A DNA stretch of 64,000 nt from Chondrus crispus (lineage: Eukaryota; Rhodophyta; Florideophyceae; Gigartinales; Gigartinaceae), in the NCBI RefSeq assembly GCF_000350225.1, contig NW_005179007.1, positions 62,001-126,000 on the forward strand, written 5' to 3'. The notes under the pieces were generated by a model. That model was not told the DNA's origin, made no database searches, and saw only the letters and a program-made list of their open reading frames with translations. Below are positions 10,797 through 21,764 of this stretch, piece after piece. Every line of letters starts with the position of its first letter. Position 1 is the stretch's first letter. The position numbers and the translations under genes were made by a program.

Positions 10797-12712
10797 GTCG
10801 AGGGCACGTTGGAAGGTGGCCGGTGCCCCCTTTAGCCCGAACGGCATACGCAAATGACGAAACGTTCCCATATGTATGTAGTGAACGTGGTCTTGTCCCG
10901 GTCTTCCGGAGCGACGGGGATCTGCCAATAACCAGAATTGCAGTCCAACGTCGTGAAGACGGCTGCATCTCCGAGCGAATCGATGCAGTCGTCCATCCGG
11001 GGCAGCGGATACGAATCCGCTGCCGTCTTCGCGTTGAGACGGCGGTAGTCCACGCAGAACCGAAGAGAGCCGTCTTTCTTCGGTACGAGCACCACGCGAG
11101 ACGCCCACTCGGCGCTCGCGGGTTCGATTACCCCTGCGTTCAACATTTTGTTGACTTCCTTGGCGACCATCTCACGCATAGCCAGCCCCTTTCGGTAGGG
11201 CATTGAACGTATCGGCTTCGTACCCGGTTCGAGGGGAATGCGGTGATCGGTCGCTCGCATCGTTCGGAGCGCACCGCTCCACAGACTCGAGTGCGTACGG
11301 AGCATCTCGAGCACGTGGCCCCGCAACTTGTCATCGTCGATGTATGACAAGTCGATTTCTTTTTCCGAATCCTCCGGCGGATTTTCGGGATCCTTTTTAG
11401 AGGCGGGTGCCGTGCCCCTTTCCGGCGGCAGGCACTTCGCCGGGCGGACGTCCGTACCGGCTCCTCTCTCCTCATCGGTTGCCCCTTGGGCGGAGCCTGG
11501 CCAACCAGCTCCTACCGTTCCGACTTGATCGGTCAAGTCCGTGAGGTGTAGCGCGTGCGCGATCCCCTCGGCGACGCGACGTTCGGGCGTCAAGATCGCG
11601 AGGGGGTTGCGCTTCGCGTATCCCACGACAGTTTGCTTCGGAAGCCGCCTCTCCTGTCGCGAAAAGTTCGCGACGAAGACGTCGAAGGTCTGGTTCGGCA
11701 GGACCTCGACGACGCCGTTCGTCAGCCTCACTCCATGTCAGTGTTGGAGTGACGGCTTCGGCTCCATAAACACGAGGCCCTTCCCCGTCGTGGTAACGCG
11801 CACACGGGCCTGCGACCTCGCGGGGATGGTAACCCAGCGGGCGATTCGGATCGCCTGCGGGGCTTCGTCGCGTGCGTCAGCCCGGCTTGTCTGACGTCCG
11901 TGCCGCCTGGTTGGGGGAGTCGGCTCCCCCTTCCCTTCGACGATGGCAACGGAGCCACCTTGGCGAAGCTCCAACCGTTGAGCTTCGATGTCGATACTTC
12001 GTACGTGTGTATCGATGAAGGCCGTACCAAGGAGGACCAGCACGGGGAGCTGGTCCGCTACGACGAACGGAATTCGGAACGTCGTGTTCCTCAACCGCAC
12101 GGCCAGGCGTACGACGGCCGAGAGCTTAAGCGGGTTGCTATTCGCGCCTGCCAATCGTGGCAGTGGCGCGTCGCAAATGACGTACCGCGACCAATCGGGA
12201 GGAAGGTCGGCCTTCCTCACCGGATTGTACCCCGAGCACGTATCAACGGCGATCGTGCGGGGCTTGAAGGCATTTCCCTCCGTGGCTATCGAGCCAAGGA
12301 CGTTGTAAATCTTCGACGTCATATGGCAAATGACGCCGTCGATCACCTTCGGCGTGCCCGGCTCGGCGAGATCGTTCCGCCCGGGTCGCCGGCGCCGATT
12401 ACGACTTCTCTTCCGCGTCCTTCTGCCTTGGTCGCAGGGCGCCCTTCGGTCGTCCGCGTCCCCGCGATGAGTCGCGTTCGTACGCGGCTTGATTTCTTCT
12501 GGCGGCCCCGGGTCCCCTGTATCGGGCCGCCGGCGCGTTCGATGCGCTTATTGTTAGGCACGTGGCTCACGGTTGCTACAGTGCCTAACGCCGGGTGCGC
12601 CTGGCTCACGGTTGCCTCGGCGTCTTCGTCCTTTCGCACCGAGCTTACGGGTGTCTCGGTGCGCTTGTGCGGGGTCGAGAGGAATATCTCCTCCTCCGCC
12701 GGGGATAAATAG
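10797..12712 (-). pseudogene. Gypsy 1 protease and RT region
   Basis: Reading leftward, the frames give a basic linker, a retropepsin-like stretch (AVDTCSGYN, LLGTAFIDTHV) and the N-terminal half of RT with GVIEPASAEWASRVVLVPKK, FCVDYRRLN and MPFGLKGAPATFQRALD, where the copia array begins. The same blocks occur in the giant element at 50.9-52.8 kb. This is fossil coding sequence split into more than one frame. Confidence 0.8.
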
Positions 12713-12927
12713 GGGCGGGTCTAGGTTGGTGTGACAAGACGGTTCACGCGACCGCGCGATCGTTAACCGTCTTTACGGGGTTTTCGAATTATCCGAGCTG
12801 GCAGTGCTATTCGCTTGGCTATCGGTTGCTAGCGCGTCGACGGCCCCCTGGCTGCGCGGATGGGGACGGTTTCCCCACCCTGGCTGGGCATCTTCTGCGG
12901 AGTAATCGGATACTTCGTGGCCTTGGA

Positions 12928-15333
12928 TTACAACGTCCGGCCGTTGCAATATTCGAGGGGCGGAGGGAACGGGCTCTCCTCCGCCTCCTTCCGTGGGCTG
13001 GGGGTACGTTTCCCCAGCCCAATCTTGGAGATACATGATGGCGTTTTGTACCCCTTGGGGCAACGGGGTCGGCCAAGGTCGCCTCGCCCATCTCGACGGG
13101 GATATCGCGTATCCATCCGACGACGGTCACGTCGATCCCTTTGATCGGTCCCCGGGTATCGGTACCCGCCTTCACGTGGGGCAAAACGGACGCCCCCACT
13201 CGATCGGCTCGGGCCACCTCGCCGCGGGCCTCGGTCTGCCCGCGTAGACTGCTGGATGAGATTGCGCATTCCGGGGCGCGTCTCTATCTGATAGCGGTAG
13301 TTCCTGTACGCCGTGAACTGACGTTGTTCGGGCGAGAGGAACGGGCACGCGTACATGGCGTGGCCGTACGTCCGGCACAGCCAACAAATGGACGCGCTGC
13401 CATCCGTCGACGCGAACGTCGCCGCGTGGCGTACCTCCTCATCGGTGTGTCGAGGCACGTTAGGCAGCCCGCGGTCTCCTTCTCGACGGGAGATATTCAG
13501 CTCGGCCAGGTTGTGACTCGGACCACTGGTGGCCTTCGGCCTGTGCGCGAAGGCCGTTGCGAAGCTTCCGGTCGAACCGGTGGAAGCTGGCGTAGGAGGT
13601 CGGCCTCCTGCGCGGTCGAAGCCTTGTGTAATGAAGACAGGGTCGGCCTGCCATTCATCTTCTCCAATGTGGAGGGCGGTCGCCGGCGAACTCGTTCCGT
13701 GCGAACTTGGAGTTCGGACTCCCTTCGCTGCCGGCTTCGGGTCCGGCAGCGGCAACCCGCGACGAGCGCGGTAGGTTGTACCCTCGGCCGTTGTAATACG
13801 GCGAATCGTTGAGAGTTCGGTCTTCTGTTGTCCGGGCAACCTTTTCATCGTCTCTACCACTGCGGCCCGAGTCGCAGTGGACAACCCGCGCACGAAGTAG
13901 TGCGCGAGGGCTTGTTCTGAGAACACGGCCGGGCATCGGAACGCGGCAGATTCCAGTCGGTCTGCGGACGTGTTCTCTGTTTCATGAGGAAGCTGTCGCG
14001 CCGACGCGACAGCATCAAACGCTTCCCCTAATACGTCGTCGGTTAGGTAACGTTTGATAAATTGGTTGACGAGACTAGGCCAGCTCGTGTCGTCGTGGAG
14101 CTGGCCGGGGCGGAGGCTGCGCATGGTGTAACTCGTAAACAACCGCTCCGCATCCCGCTCGAGGAAGTGAGCGAAGACACGGACTGCCACACCTTCGGTC
14201 AGGTGCTGGGCATTGAAGGTTATCCGGATATCCTTCAGGAACGGGAGCAACTGAATCGCGTCAGTACCGTCGAAGCTCTTCATCGTGGGACGGAGCCCAC
14301 GGCAGCGTTGGACGTACTTGGCGATCCGTCCCGCGTCACCCGAGGTAACGAGCCTCGAGGTGTTGTCCAACCGATACATGCCGTAGTTCGCGACGGCGCT
14401 GAACTCCTGTATCATGGTGTGGACGGGCTCGAGCCTGGGTTCTGCGGGGCCCCACGTTACGAACGGCGTGACGAGCAACGTTCGGAAGTCGACGGGGCCG
14501 GGATGCGCGGTAAGATCCGCTGGCTGGTAGCCGCCCCAGCGAGGATCGAAGGGGAGAATCGGTTCTCCTGATCCGCGGGCGACTCCTCCGCGACAATGGT
14601 CGGGTTCGTTCGGTACCCGTCGGGACCGCCGCATGCTTCCGGATGCATATGGCAGGGCTTTAGTCTCGGACGCGAACTTCGCGTCCGTCGTCGGCTTGAG
14701 GTCCTCCGTCCTCCGACTGGTGACGGCTCCAGTCGGAGGCCACTCCTGCGTTCCGGATGCGCCCGGAGGGACAGTGGCACCGGGCCTACTCGAGGGGGCT
14801 CCGGGCGGCCTCTCGGCCGAGGTCTGTTCCATGTCACGGGCACGGTGGCGCGTTGAGTTGAGCTCCGCCGCCATGTGCGCGAACGCTCCCATCTGTTCGG
14901 CTGATGGGAAGGGTTGCGCGTCGCGTCGGACCCCGGAGTTTGCACTCACGGGTCGACCTGCCACGTGCATGGCGGGGGAATCAATGCCGGCCTCTTCAAC
15001 CAGTACCAAACGGGACTGTAGCTGGTCGACGAGGGCACGCAGATTCTCCAAGGACTGAGTTACGCGCTCAAACCTTCCTTCGCAGAAGGAGCGCAACTCT
15101 TCCATACAGCGGGCGTAGACGCTGTCGGAGACGTCAATACGGAGGGATGTCCGGACATCTTCTATGTACTCCGCGATGCGATCGTACATCTCGCGAGCGC
15201 GTCCTTCGGAGAAGTCGGGCGACGGTTCGCGGTCTCGACGACCAGCGTCGCCGTCGCCGACTCGGACGCGGAGCGCGGCCTCTCGCACACCGGCGGGTTC
15301 GGAGCGAATCGAGGTGGGATATTTGCCACTCAT
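12928..15333 (-). CDS. Gypsy 1 gag
   Basis: An open 801-codon frame. The start at 15,333 (MSGKYPTSIRSEPAG) matches the start of the giant element's gag (MSAEYQTSIRSEPAD) and lies about 60 bp inside the primer site. The N-terminal part is polar and partly coiled coil (SLENLRALVDQLQSRLV near residue 110). A retrotransposon-gag-like helical domain follows at about 350-530 (FDGTDAIQLLPFLKDIRITF, VNQFIKRYL), then a zinc knuckle CWLCRTYGHAMYAC near 660 and a basic, Arg-rich tail. This order fits a Ty3/gypsy nucleocapsid precursor. The frame looks whole. Confidence 0.85.
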   Translation of the reverse strand: MSGKYPTSIRSEPAGVREAALRVRVGDGDAGRRDREPSPDFSEGRAREMYDRIAEYIEDVRTSLRIDVSDSVYARCMEELRSFCEGRFERVTQSLENLRALVDQLQSRLVLVEEAGIDSPAMHVAGRPVSANSGVRRDAQPFPSAEQMGAFAHMAAELNSTRHRARDMEQTSAERPPGAPSSRPGATVPPGASGTQEWPPTGAVTSRRTEDLKPTTDAKFASETKALPYASGSMRRSRRVPNEPDHCRGGVARGSGEPILPFDPRWGGYQPADLTAHPGPVDFRTLLVTPFVTWGPAEPRLEPVHTMIQEFSAVANYGMYRLDNTSRLVTSGDAGRIAKYVQRCRGLRPTMKSFDGTDAIQLLPFLKDIRITFNAQHLTEGVAVRVFAHFLERDAERLFTSYTMRSLRPGQLHDDTSWPSLVNQFIKRYLTDDVLGEAFDAVASARQLPHETENTSADRLESAAFRCPAVFSEQALAHYFVRGLSTATRAAVVETMKRLPGQQKTELSTIRRITTAEGTTYRARRGLPLPDPKPAAKGVRTPSSHGTSSPATALHIGEDEWQADPVFITQGFDRAGGRPPTPASTGSTGSFATAFAHRPKATSGPSHNLAELNISRREGDRGLPNVPRHTDEEVRHAATFASTDGSASICWLCRTYGHAMYACPFLSPEQRQFTAYRNYRYQIETRPGMRNLIQQSTRADRGPRRGGPSRSSGGVRFAPREGGYRYPGTDQRDRRDRRRMDTRYPRRDGRGDLGRPRCPKGYKTPSCISKIGLGKRTPSPRKEAEESPFPPPLEYCNGRTL

Positions 15334-15393
15334 CTCGACGCGTACGGACGCGGAGGTAAACGATAGTCTTCTCAGTTCGATCTTGAGAGTCTT

Positions 15394-15409
15394 CTAGGTC
15401 GGGAGACCA
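15394..15409 (-). other. Gypsy 1 primer-binding site
   Basis: On the minus strand TGGTCTCCCGACCTAG starts one base inside the LTR end, beginning TGG as expected for the complement of a tRNA 3'-CCA end. The same 16 bases occupy the same place in the giant gypsy (57,360-57,375) and the third gypsy (62,523-62,538). The tRNA was not identified from sequence alone. Confidence 0.8.
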
Positions 15410-15410
15410 C

Positions 15411-16020
15411 TGTAGTATAATCACCCCCAACGACGAGGGGGGTGAGTACTGACAGTTCGGAAAGATCCCGATCGGAGGGAAGATAGAAGCACGGCCCACC
15501 CACGGTACCGAGCACGGGCTCGAGGTAGCGGTGGTAGAGCGGGATCAGGGAGGACACGCGCACGCGCGAGCGGTTCTACCCCTCCACGCCCAGGAGCGGT
15601 ACTGGGTGACGATCCAGTACGGACGGGCGGAGGCGGAGCCGGCTCGTGGGCGTGCTACGCGCGTCCTCAACCCGTGCGCGGTGCGACTCCTAGGTAAAAC
15701 GGACGGAAGTACCTAAAAGTAAGCGGGCGGACCAAGGTGGAGGATCCTTGACAAGTCCGTGCTTGTCGTCCTCCACCGCCGGCGGTCCGCTCATATTTAA
15801 TATACAGAGTCACCTATCATAACATTACCGTAGTGCAGGTCGGCCTGCACTGTAGTGCTGGCAGCCGTCGGGGCTGGCAGCACACGTGTCGTACACGTGT
15901 GTGCGCGCACCCCCGTACACGTGGGGTACACGTGTGCGCGCGCACTGAGGTACTGTAGAGCTCGTGCTCCATAGTAATAGATCTTATCTAAATCTAATTC
16001 CGGGAGGGGGATATGCTACA
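15411..16020 (-). repeat. Gypsy 1 5' LTR
   Basis: A 610-bp LTR. On the plus strand it begins TGTAGTATAATCACC and ends ATATGCTACA, giving clear inverted ends. A solo copy of the same family lies in the opposite direction at 31,898-32,490, with an exact target duplication that confirms both borders. It contains a hairpin-forming palindrome at about 15,831-15,853 and several ACACGTGT palindromes. One base separates it from the primer site. Confidence 0.9.
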
Positions 16021-17104
16021 CCGAGGACGAATACGAACAAAACTGCTATACTTGTCGTTGTGGACAAACTCTTGAAACACACACATTTTATTCCAATTGA
16101 ATCAAAACATACTGCCAAAGATACAGCAGAGGTGTTCTACAACGAAATATACAAACATCACGGCCTCCCAAGAAAGATAATATCAGATCGTGACACAAGA
16201 TTCACAAGTACTTTATAGAAGGAAATCATGAAGCTACTACGAGTCAAGTTAAACTTATCAACCGCCTTCCATCCTCAAACTGATGGACAATCAGAAAGGG
16301 CATTCAGAACAATGCAAGAATTGCTACGTTGCTTTGTAAGCTATACGTAAAGAGACTGGAGTAAACGCCTACCAGGACTCGAGTTTGCTTACAACAATCA
16401 CATAAGTGACACAACTAAACAAACTCCTTTTTTCCTAGAGTATGGTCAGCACCCACTCTCTGTTTCTGACGTCCTTCACTCTGATGGATCAGAAACACCT
16501 ACTGTGACCACACAAAGGTTTTTGAAGAACATAAGAAGAGCCAATGAAATGGCAAAGCTGTCCATCACAGATTCGAACGAACGAAATGCTGAACAAGTCA
16601 ACAAACATAGAAGAGACCACTCATTTCACGTAGGAGAATAAGTCATGCTCTCGACGAAGAACTTACCACTCAAGACAGGAAGAAGCAAAAAGTTATGACG
16701 GAAGTACATTGGACCTTTCAAAGTCATCGACACCAAAGCGTTCGGAAAAGCATACAAGTTGCAACTACCAGAGAAATATCAAAATGTTCACCCTACATTC
16801 CACATATCTCTTCTCAGGCCATACTAAAATGATCAACATAGAAGAACTATCGGCCGCGAGTCTACATTTCAGACCGAAAACAGGACGCCGCCTACAATTG
16901 ACATCATTTCCCACCGCGGCACTCAAGACTCTATCGAAATTCTTAGTATCAGAAAACTCAGGAAACATATTTCAAGACAAATGAATTGACAAACAAGACC
17001 TTCCAAGCCACAAACCTTCTATTCAACGTTACTTCGACTCCATCACTTACTACCCACCGCGAGGCTTATTCGAGGACGAATAACCATCTTGAAGGGGGAG
17101 GAGT
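16021..17104 (+). pseudogene. Old Ty3/gypsy integrase fossil
   Basis: The plus-strand frames encode a gypsy integrase core (ILVVVDKLLKHTHFIPIES, HHGLPRKIISDRDTRFTS, FHPQTDGQSERAFRTM) and the integrase C-terminal region (FEYGQ/LEYGQHPLSV-like, YKLQLPEKYQNVHPTFHIS). The stretch ends in a polypurine tract (GAAGGGGGAGGAG, 17,091-17,103) before an LTR. It is unlike the chromovirus integrase in the giant element, so it belongs to another clade, and it carries several breaks. Gypsy 1 inserted into it at 16,021. Confidence 0.8.
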
Positions 17105-17600
17105 TGTAACGGTTGAAGGACAAGCACAGTATGTATGTCTTTCTAATTTTACTTTGTATAAACATACTGTGCCTGTCCTTCCCGAATGTACTGACTCCTC
17201 CATTCTTTAAAAGGATGGCATAGACTTCCAATACAATTTCTATGCCATACCTAAAAGAATTGTCAAAGGAGGAGTACAGTATCCACTAGTATTAAAGAGG
17301 ATGGTCTGGGAGATTGAAGGCAAGGACATAAGCAATTGTATGGAGATTAGTTATAGAGTGAAAGGATAGTTTATTGTAGTCTAGCATGTACTGTATTGTT
17401 CTAAGTTTCAGCTACGATTTCTATAAAAGGCGCGGAGTTCGGACGGGGAAAGCAAAAGCGGGCAGGCACAACCACTCACTAACCCTGAGAGCCCACCCAA
17501 CCTGCAACCCCAAGTGTGTCCAACTTAAGAACCGCTTTGCAAAAACCATTCAACACAAGTAAGTCACTCTGTTCATTTTATTAATCCTGCGCCCCGCTAA
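17105..17600 (+). repeat. 3' LTR of the old gypsy (right end approximate)
   Basis: It starts TGTAACGGTTGAAGG right after the polypurine tract. A TATA-like stretch TTCTATAAAAGG at about 17,420 fits a promoter inside the LTR. The right end could not be fixed because no second copy or target duplication is in view, so 17,600 is an estimate. Confidence 0.5.
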
Positions 17601-18557
17601 ACCAGATGTCTAAGCCGCAGAAATGACTGCCTTCACAGTTATACGGTCATCGTACTTGCAGTGCCTAACACGACTATATACAGTGCTCCGTTGTGTGATG
17701 CAGAGCTTACACTGCGCTTGAGAAGATATATACCGACGGTGTGATGCCACACTCATTTAAATTAAATACACGTTGTGAATCTATGTTTTTGTCGACACTA
17801 ATGCGTTCCAATTATGCAATGTGAGATGTTGGCACTTCAGCACTGCAAGCAGCAAATCATATTACTTTCTGGCGCGTTGGTTTAGCGAATATCAATGTGT
17901 TACGATGCCGTGCCTGAAAGCCTCAGAGCCACTTTCGTCCCGCCTTTACATCTCTAAAGGGAACTCGAAGACTCCTTAGAGGTACCATGTGACTATCAGT
18001 AATGGCGGAAACATCGGAAAAGTGCTCATTAGCCGGAGGAATACCTCTTGCTGCCATCTTGGTAAGAACAGAGATCATCAGAAGTTACTCTCTCATTAAA
18101 AGCCGGGAAGCGACAGACAGAGTTAACAGTTGTTTTGCCTAACTGCAAAGCAGAATGCGAGGTGTAGTATGCAATGTCGCTTCACTTAGATACCATGCGC
18201 ATGCCAAGAGACCCGGTGTCAACAATATAGAGGGCCGCTTATCGCATGCCATGCCTCGTTCGGGGCAATCGCCGGAGAGTGGCTTGAATCTTGGATTGAA
18301 GGGCTCGGATGGGATCTGAATGGGCGTTGAGGGCGTCCCTGAGGGGTTCAGTTAGTAAGATTCGGTCAAAGAGCCCCAGCCTGCCTTTTCGGAGGGATTT
18401 GAATGCACTTCATTTGCATTCCTGCCAAGTGGCGGGTTGGTTGGACGTCGTACAAAGCTCTGCCAGAGCGATTGGAACGATTTCTTTTTAAATCTATCTA
18501 CGAATTCCAGGGATCATCAGCAAGGAGATAGTCCAAGGACTGAAACTTGGCCCCTTA
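17601..18557. other. No gene recognised
   Basis: About 950 bp without a convincing coding frame. A short ATG frame at 18,002 (MAETSEKCSLAGGIPLAAIL) runs into a GT donor-like site (GTAAGAACAG), but no acceptor or second exon is seen. The stretch is probably old transposon debris or intergenic DNA. Confidence 0.4.
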
Positions 18558-18789
18558 GAGCATCTCCACAAACGCAGAGGTAAATGATCAAATTACAAAA
18601 AAGAAAATGAAACGTGTATGATATTAATTGGATGTGCCATATTTGATAAGATAGCGCTTTGGCCTCTGCAGGGTCAGCCCCAGCGGTGAACCGCTATTCA
18701 CATGGACAACCCGTACGTCGAGGAGATGGCTGAGGATCAGGCTGCTCTACCTTGTTGATACGCTGCTCACTAGCAGCACTGATGACGAC

Positions 18790-20007
18790 ATGCCGCGCAA
18801 ACATGGTGGCTCACGTGTTGGCAGGGCTCCGAACCTTGAACGAGGAAGACAAGCAGCTGCTCTGCGACTGTTTCAAGACTATTTCGCGGAAGCCCCTGTG
18901 TACAGCTACCAACACTTCCGAAGGCGATTTCGGCTGTCTCGAGAAGTTTTTCAAAGAATCAAAGATGCACTTGAAGTGCATGATCCTTTCTTTACACAGC
19001 GCCAAGACTGTACTGGTAGGAAAGGTTTAACTTACTACCAAAAAGCTACTGCAGCATTGCGTATGTTAGCGTATGGATCTGCTGCAGATTCATTGGATGA
19101 ATATCTACGTATCGGCGAGTCAACTGTGCTGCAGTGTTTGGACAGGTTCTGCGATGGCGTCGTGTGTTGTTTCGAGGAGTATTTGAGAGCACCTAGTGAC
19201 GTGGACCTACGAAGGATTTTGGATAGATTAGAAGCGAGGGGGTTACCAGGTATGATGGGGAGCATTGACTGTGCAAAATGGTACTGGAAGAACTGTCCAA
19301 CTGCGTATCATGGTCAGTATCAAGGAAAAGAGGGTGAGGCAGCGCTAACGGTCGAGGTCATAGCAGATGACCAGCTTTGGATATGGCATTATTTCCTTGG
19401 CATACCAGGTTGTGCTACCGACATCAATGTGTTGGAAGCTTCAACTCTCTCCAACAAGATTGCGGACGGAACATATCCGCCATCGCACGAATACGAGATA
19501 AACGGGGAAAAGCGGAGCATACCTTACTGGTTAGCTGACGAAATTTACCCGAGGTGGCCTTGTTTTGTACAGACAGTCTCTCAACCGACAACATGAAAGG
19601 AAAAGCTCATGGCCGCCTGCCAAGAAGGATTTAGAAAGGATGTTGAGAGAGCGTTCGTGGTTTTACAGAGGAAATGGCATATCGTCGCTTGACAGAGCCG
19701 CTTCTGGTACACGCGTTCTATGAAGGTCATCATGAAAGGTTGTGTTCTTCTGCATAACATGATGGTAGAAGATCTCATTTACGGAAGAGATGCAACAAAC
19801 TCTACTGAACCTGCAGGGAGTGATATTGTAATCGGAGACGGAACAGTTCCAATGTGGGCTAGTGGTGGAAATATGGGATCGCACCATCCCCCCGGAACTA
19901 TTGCAGCTATTTGCGCTCTCTCACGCTTCACAAGTGATGAAGTAGAATATTTTAACACTAGAATGCTCGTCATGGAACATCTTTGGGCGGAGAAAGGGAG
20001 GGAATAA
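18790..20007 (+). pseudogene. Harbinger DDE transposase with two in-frame TGA codons
   Basis: This is a DDE nuclease of the plant-transposon/DDE_Tnp_4 type that would cut and join the element's ends. Visible features are an N-terminal helical part (YSYQHFRRRFRLSREVFQRI, about residues 39-58), MMGSIDCAKWYWKNCPTAYHG with the first Asp at 160, GCATDINVLEAS with the second Asp at 211, and DVERAF with the likely catalytic Glu downstream of the first stop. The frame is continuous from 18,790 to 20,007 except for TGA at 19,594-19,596 and TGA at 19,690-19,692. Both would be Arg (CGA) if one C-to-T change is undone. An in-frame ATG further upstream cannot be excluded: a run starting MDNPYVEEMAEDQAAL at 18,702 lies in another frame. 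Confidence 0.85.
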
Positions 20008-20333
20008 TCGCAATCGCCTCACGCTTCGCGCGCTATGTGCTCTTTTCCCGGCTGCGTGCAAGGTCCGCGGGAGCGGCGGCTGGCCGAGGAACGAGGCCGC
20101 AAAAAGCGCACGGCGACTAGTTGTGATCCATTTGTTTATTTCTCAATCGCTCTCATTCGCTTCGCTTTCTACTGCAGAACCGCTTGATGTGTCCTTTTCT
20201 GATACCTTGATTCCCTCTTCTTTGCGGATGTCTTGCAAAGGGCGAGCTCGCATGATATTGAAGGATTCAACAGCCTCCGCTGTGTCACAAGTAGATGGGG
20301 CGCTTGTAAACAACATAATTTCATAATGTCGTT

Positions 20334-21167
20334 TCAAAGCCTGATGCGTTCACGTTGTGCTTGAACGGTCCCGGCAGCCAGACGCAACTTTTTTGAAGTA
20401 ACCTTTGATTTTTCATTCTCCTGCTTCGCTCTTTTTCGACCTATTGATCTTTGCTGTTGCTGCGGTAATAGCTCAATCTCATTGCTTTCAAGCACAGTAG
20501 CACCATTTGTATTCCATCTAGATGCCCCATGCTTTGTTGACACCGACTTATTAGATGTTTCTCCACTGTCTTTGACCCCTACAGCCATAAATTTGTCATG
20601 CTTCCTGAGGATATTCCATGCCTGCATGAATTGGAATGGTTTCCGGCAAGCATCCCAGTAATTTACCATCTCCAAGTTGTTGTACAATGCGGTGGCCATG
20701 TTTAAAATATCACCCGTAGAAGCCCCTGTTGGCTGTAAACGTACTACTCTGACATGGCATCCAGAGAATCGCATGAATTCTTTGTGTATGGCCCTGCTCC
20801 TTGTTTTCACAGACTCCATGGAAGTGAACTCCCTGTTGGCCGGCTTAAACGTTTCATTGTAGAGCTTAACGATGCATTTAAAGAACTAAGCACTCTTCTG
20901 CTCAGCACCTACAACAGGGTTCTCCGAGGCTGATATCCAGGCCTTAGCAATGGCCGCATTTTCAGTCGAGATGAAACTTGACCCCCTTGTGGTCTTTTTT
21001 GTGTTGGTCTCAGTATAAATTGAAAGTTTGTCCAGTTTGGATGCTGCAGAATGTGACATCGTGTCGGGGATGTCAACCGGGGTGAGAAAGTGGGTGTTGG
21101 TGATGCTAGGAGGGATTGTTTGAGGTGATGTACGGTGGGCTGTAGAGTATTTCGGTCTTCGCGCCAA
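20334..21167 (-). pseudogene. Harbinger Myb/SANT-like helper protein with one in-frame TAG
   Basis: This is the second Harbinger gene, known in the family to help the transposase bind DNA and enter the nucleus. Reading leftward: a Ser/Thr-rich N-terminus, then RGSSFISTENAAIAKAWISA and NPVVGAEQKSA, typical of the trihelix/SANT-like module, a TAG at 20,886-20,888, and in the same frame FFKCIVKLYNETFKP, RSRAIHKEFMRFSGC and PFQFMQAWNILRKHDKF, then the RSIGRKRAKQE block of the NAM-associated C-terminal domain. The TAG could come from CAG by a single C-to-T change. The gene converges on the transposase with about 330 bp between them. Confidence 0.8.
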
Positions 21168-21375
21168 TTTTCATCCAATATCTGATCGGCACTTGGAAAG
21201 TGAAATAGTTTGACTGCGATGTGCATCGGACCAAATCAGCTCGATTTGGTCACGAGTTTTTTGTGAGTTGCTATTTTTTTGCCTTTTTTTCGTACCGTTG
21301 GGGGTGTCGTTGGTTGACCAAATTGTCAAATTAAGTATTTTGTTGATTTGTTCAGAACCATTGGAGATGCTCTTA

Positions 21376-21764
21376 TGTGTACAAGAATCTGATTTTCGGG
21401 AATTTATTAAAACAATTAGGGGCGACCGACGAGTTGGGGCGGGTGACCGAAAATTCCGGCAACCCTCCTTTACCCCGAGAGATCTGCGTTGTCATTGGAA
21501 CTAGCCGAAACAGACAACGACAAGTTTTTTTTCTTTTAAATTCATGACTCGCGTTCAATATTTGGGGGACCCCCCCTTTACTCCAGAGCTGCTCAAAAAG
21601 ATAACAGAAAATATCTTCTTCTTTTGAGATGGTCGGATGATGAGAATTCGGCCCGAAAGTCTCGACATACACGTGGCAGCGACTTTGGTATCGTTTTTCC
21701 AGAGGTTGATCTCTGTTGAAATGTGCTCGGAGAAAGGTTGCATGATCTCTGAAATCTGGCTGGT
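21376..21764. other. Spacer upstream of the rhomboid gene
   Basis: About 390 bp between the Harbinger right end and the rhomboid start codon. No coding frame or clear motif was recognised. It should hold the rhomboid promoter. Confidence 0.5.

Larger units (their letters stand above)
10797..16020 (-). mobile_element. Ty3/gypsy chromovirus-like element, 5' half (gypsy 1)
   Basis: A minus-strand element: 5' LTR at 15,411-16,020, primer site, gag, protease and the first part of RT. The copia array sits in its RT region, so the remaining pol and the 3' LTR should lie left of the window. Gag and pol closely resemble those of the giant element at 31.5-58.0 kb, but the LTRs differ. The 5' end abuts an older gypsy integrase fossil at 16,021. 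It is a fossil with a few breaks in pol. Confidence 0.85.
18558..21372 (+). mobile_element. PIF/Harbinger DNA transposon
   Basis: A 2.8-kb element with perfect 11-bp inverted ends (GAGCATCTCCA at 18,558 and TGGAGATGCTC ending 21,372) flanked by the 3-bp target duplication TTA (18,555-18,557 and 21,373-21,375), as known for PIF/Harbinger (TWA). It carries the two genes typical of the superfamily: a DDE transposase (+) and a Myb/SANT-like helper protein (-), arranged convergently. Both are broken only by stop codons in otherwise continuous frames, so the copy is fairly young. It is probably immobile unless helped in trans. Confidence 0.9.

Noticed and set aside
18002-18071. Possible first exon (MAETSEKCSLAGGIPLAAIL) with a GT donor-like site
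   Set aside because: No acceptor, second exon or homology was seen, and the host genes here are intronless.
19594-19692. In-frame TGA codons in the Harbinger transposase as recoding (selenocysteine or alternative code)
   Set aside because: Host genes here use TGA as stop (rhomboid, for example), family members are not known for recoding, and single C-to-T decay explains both codons.
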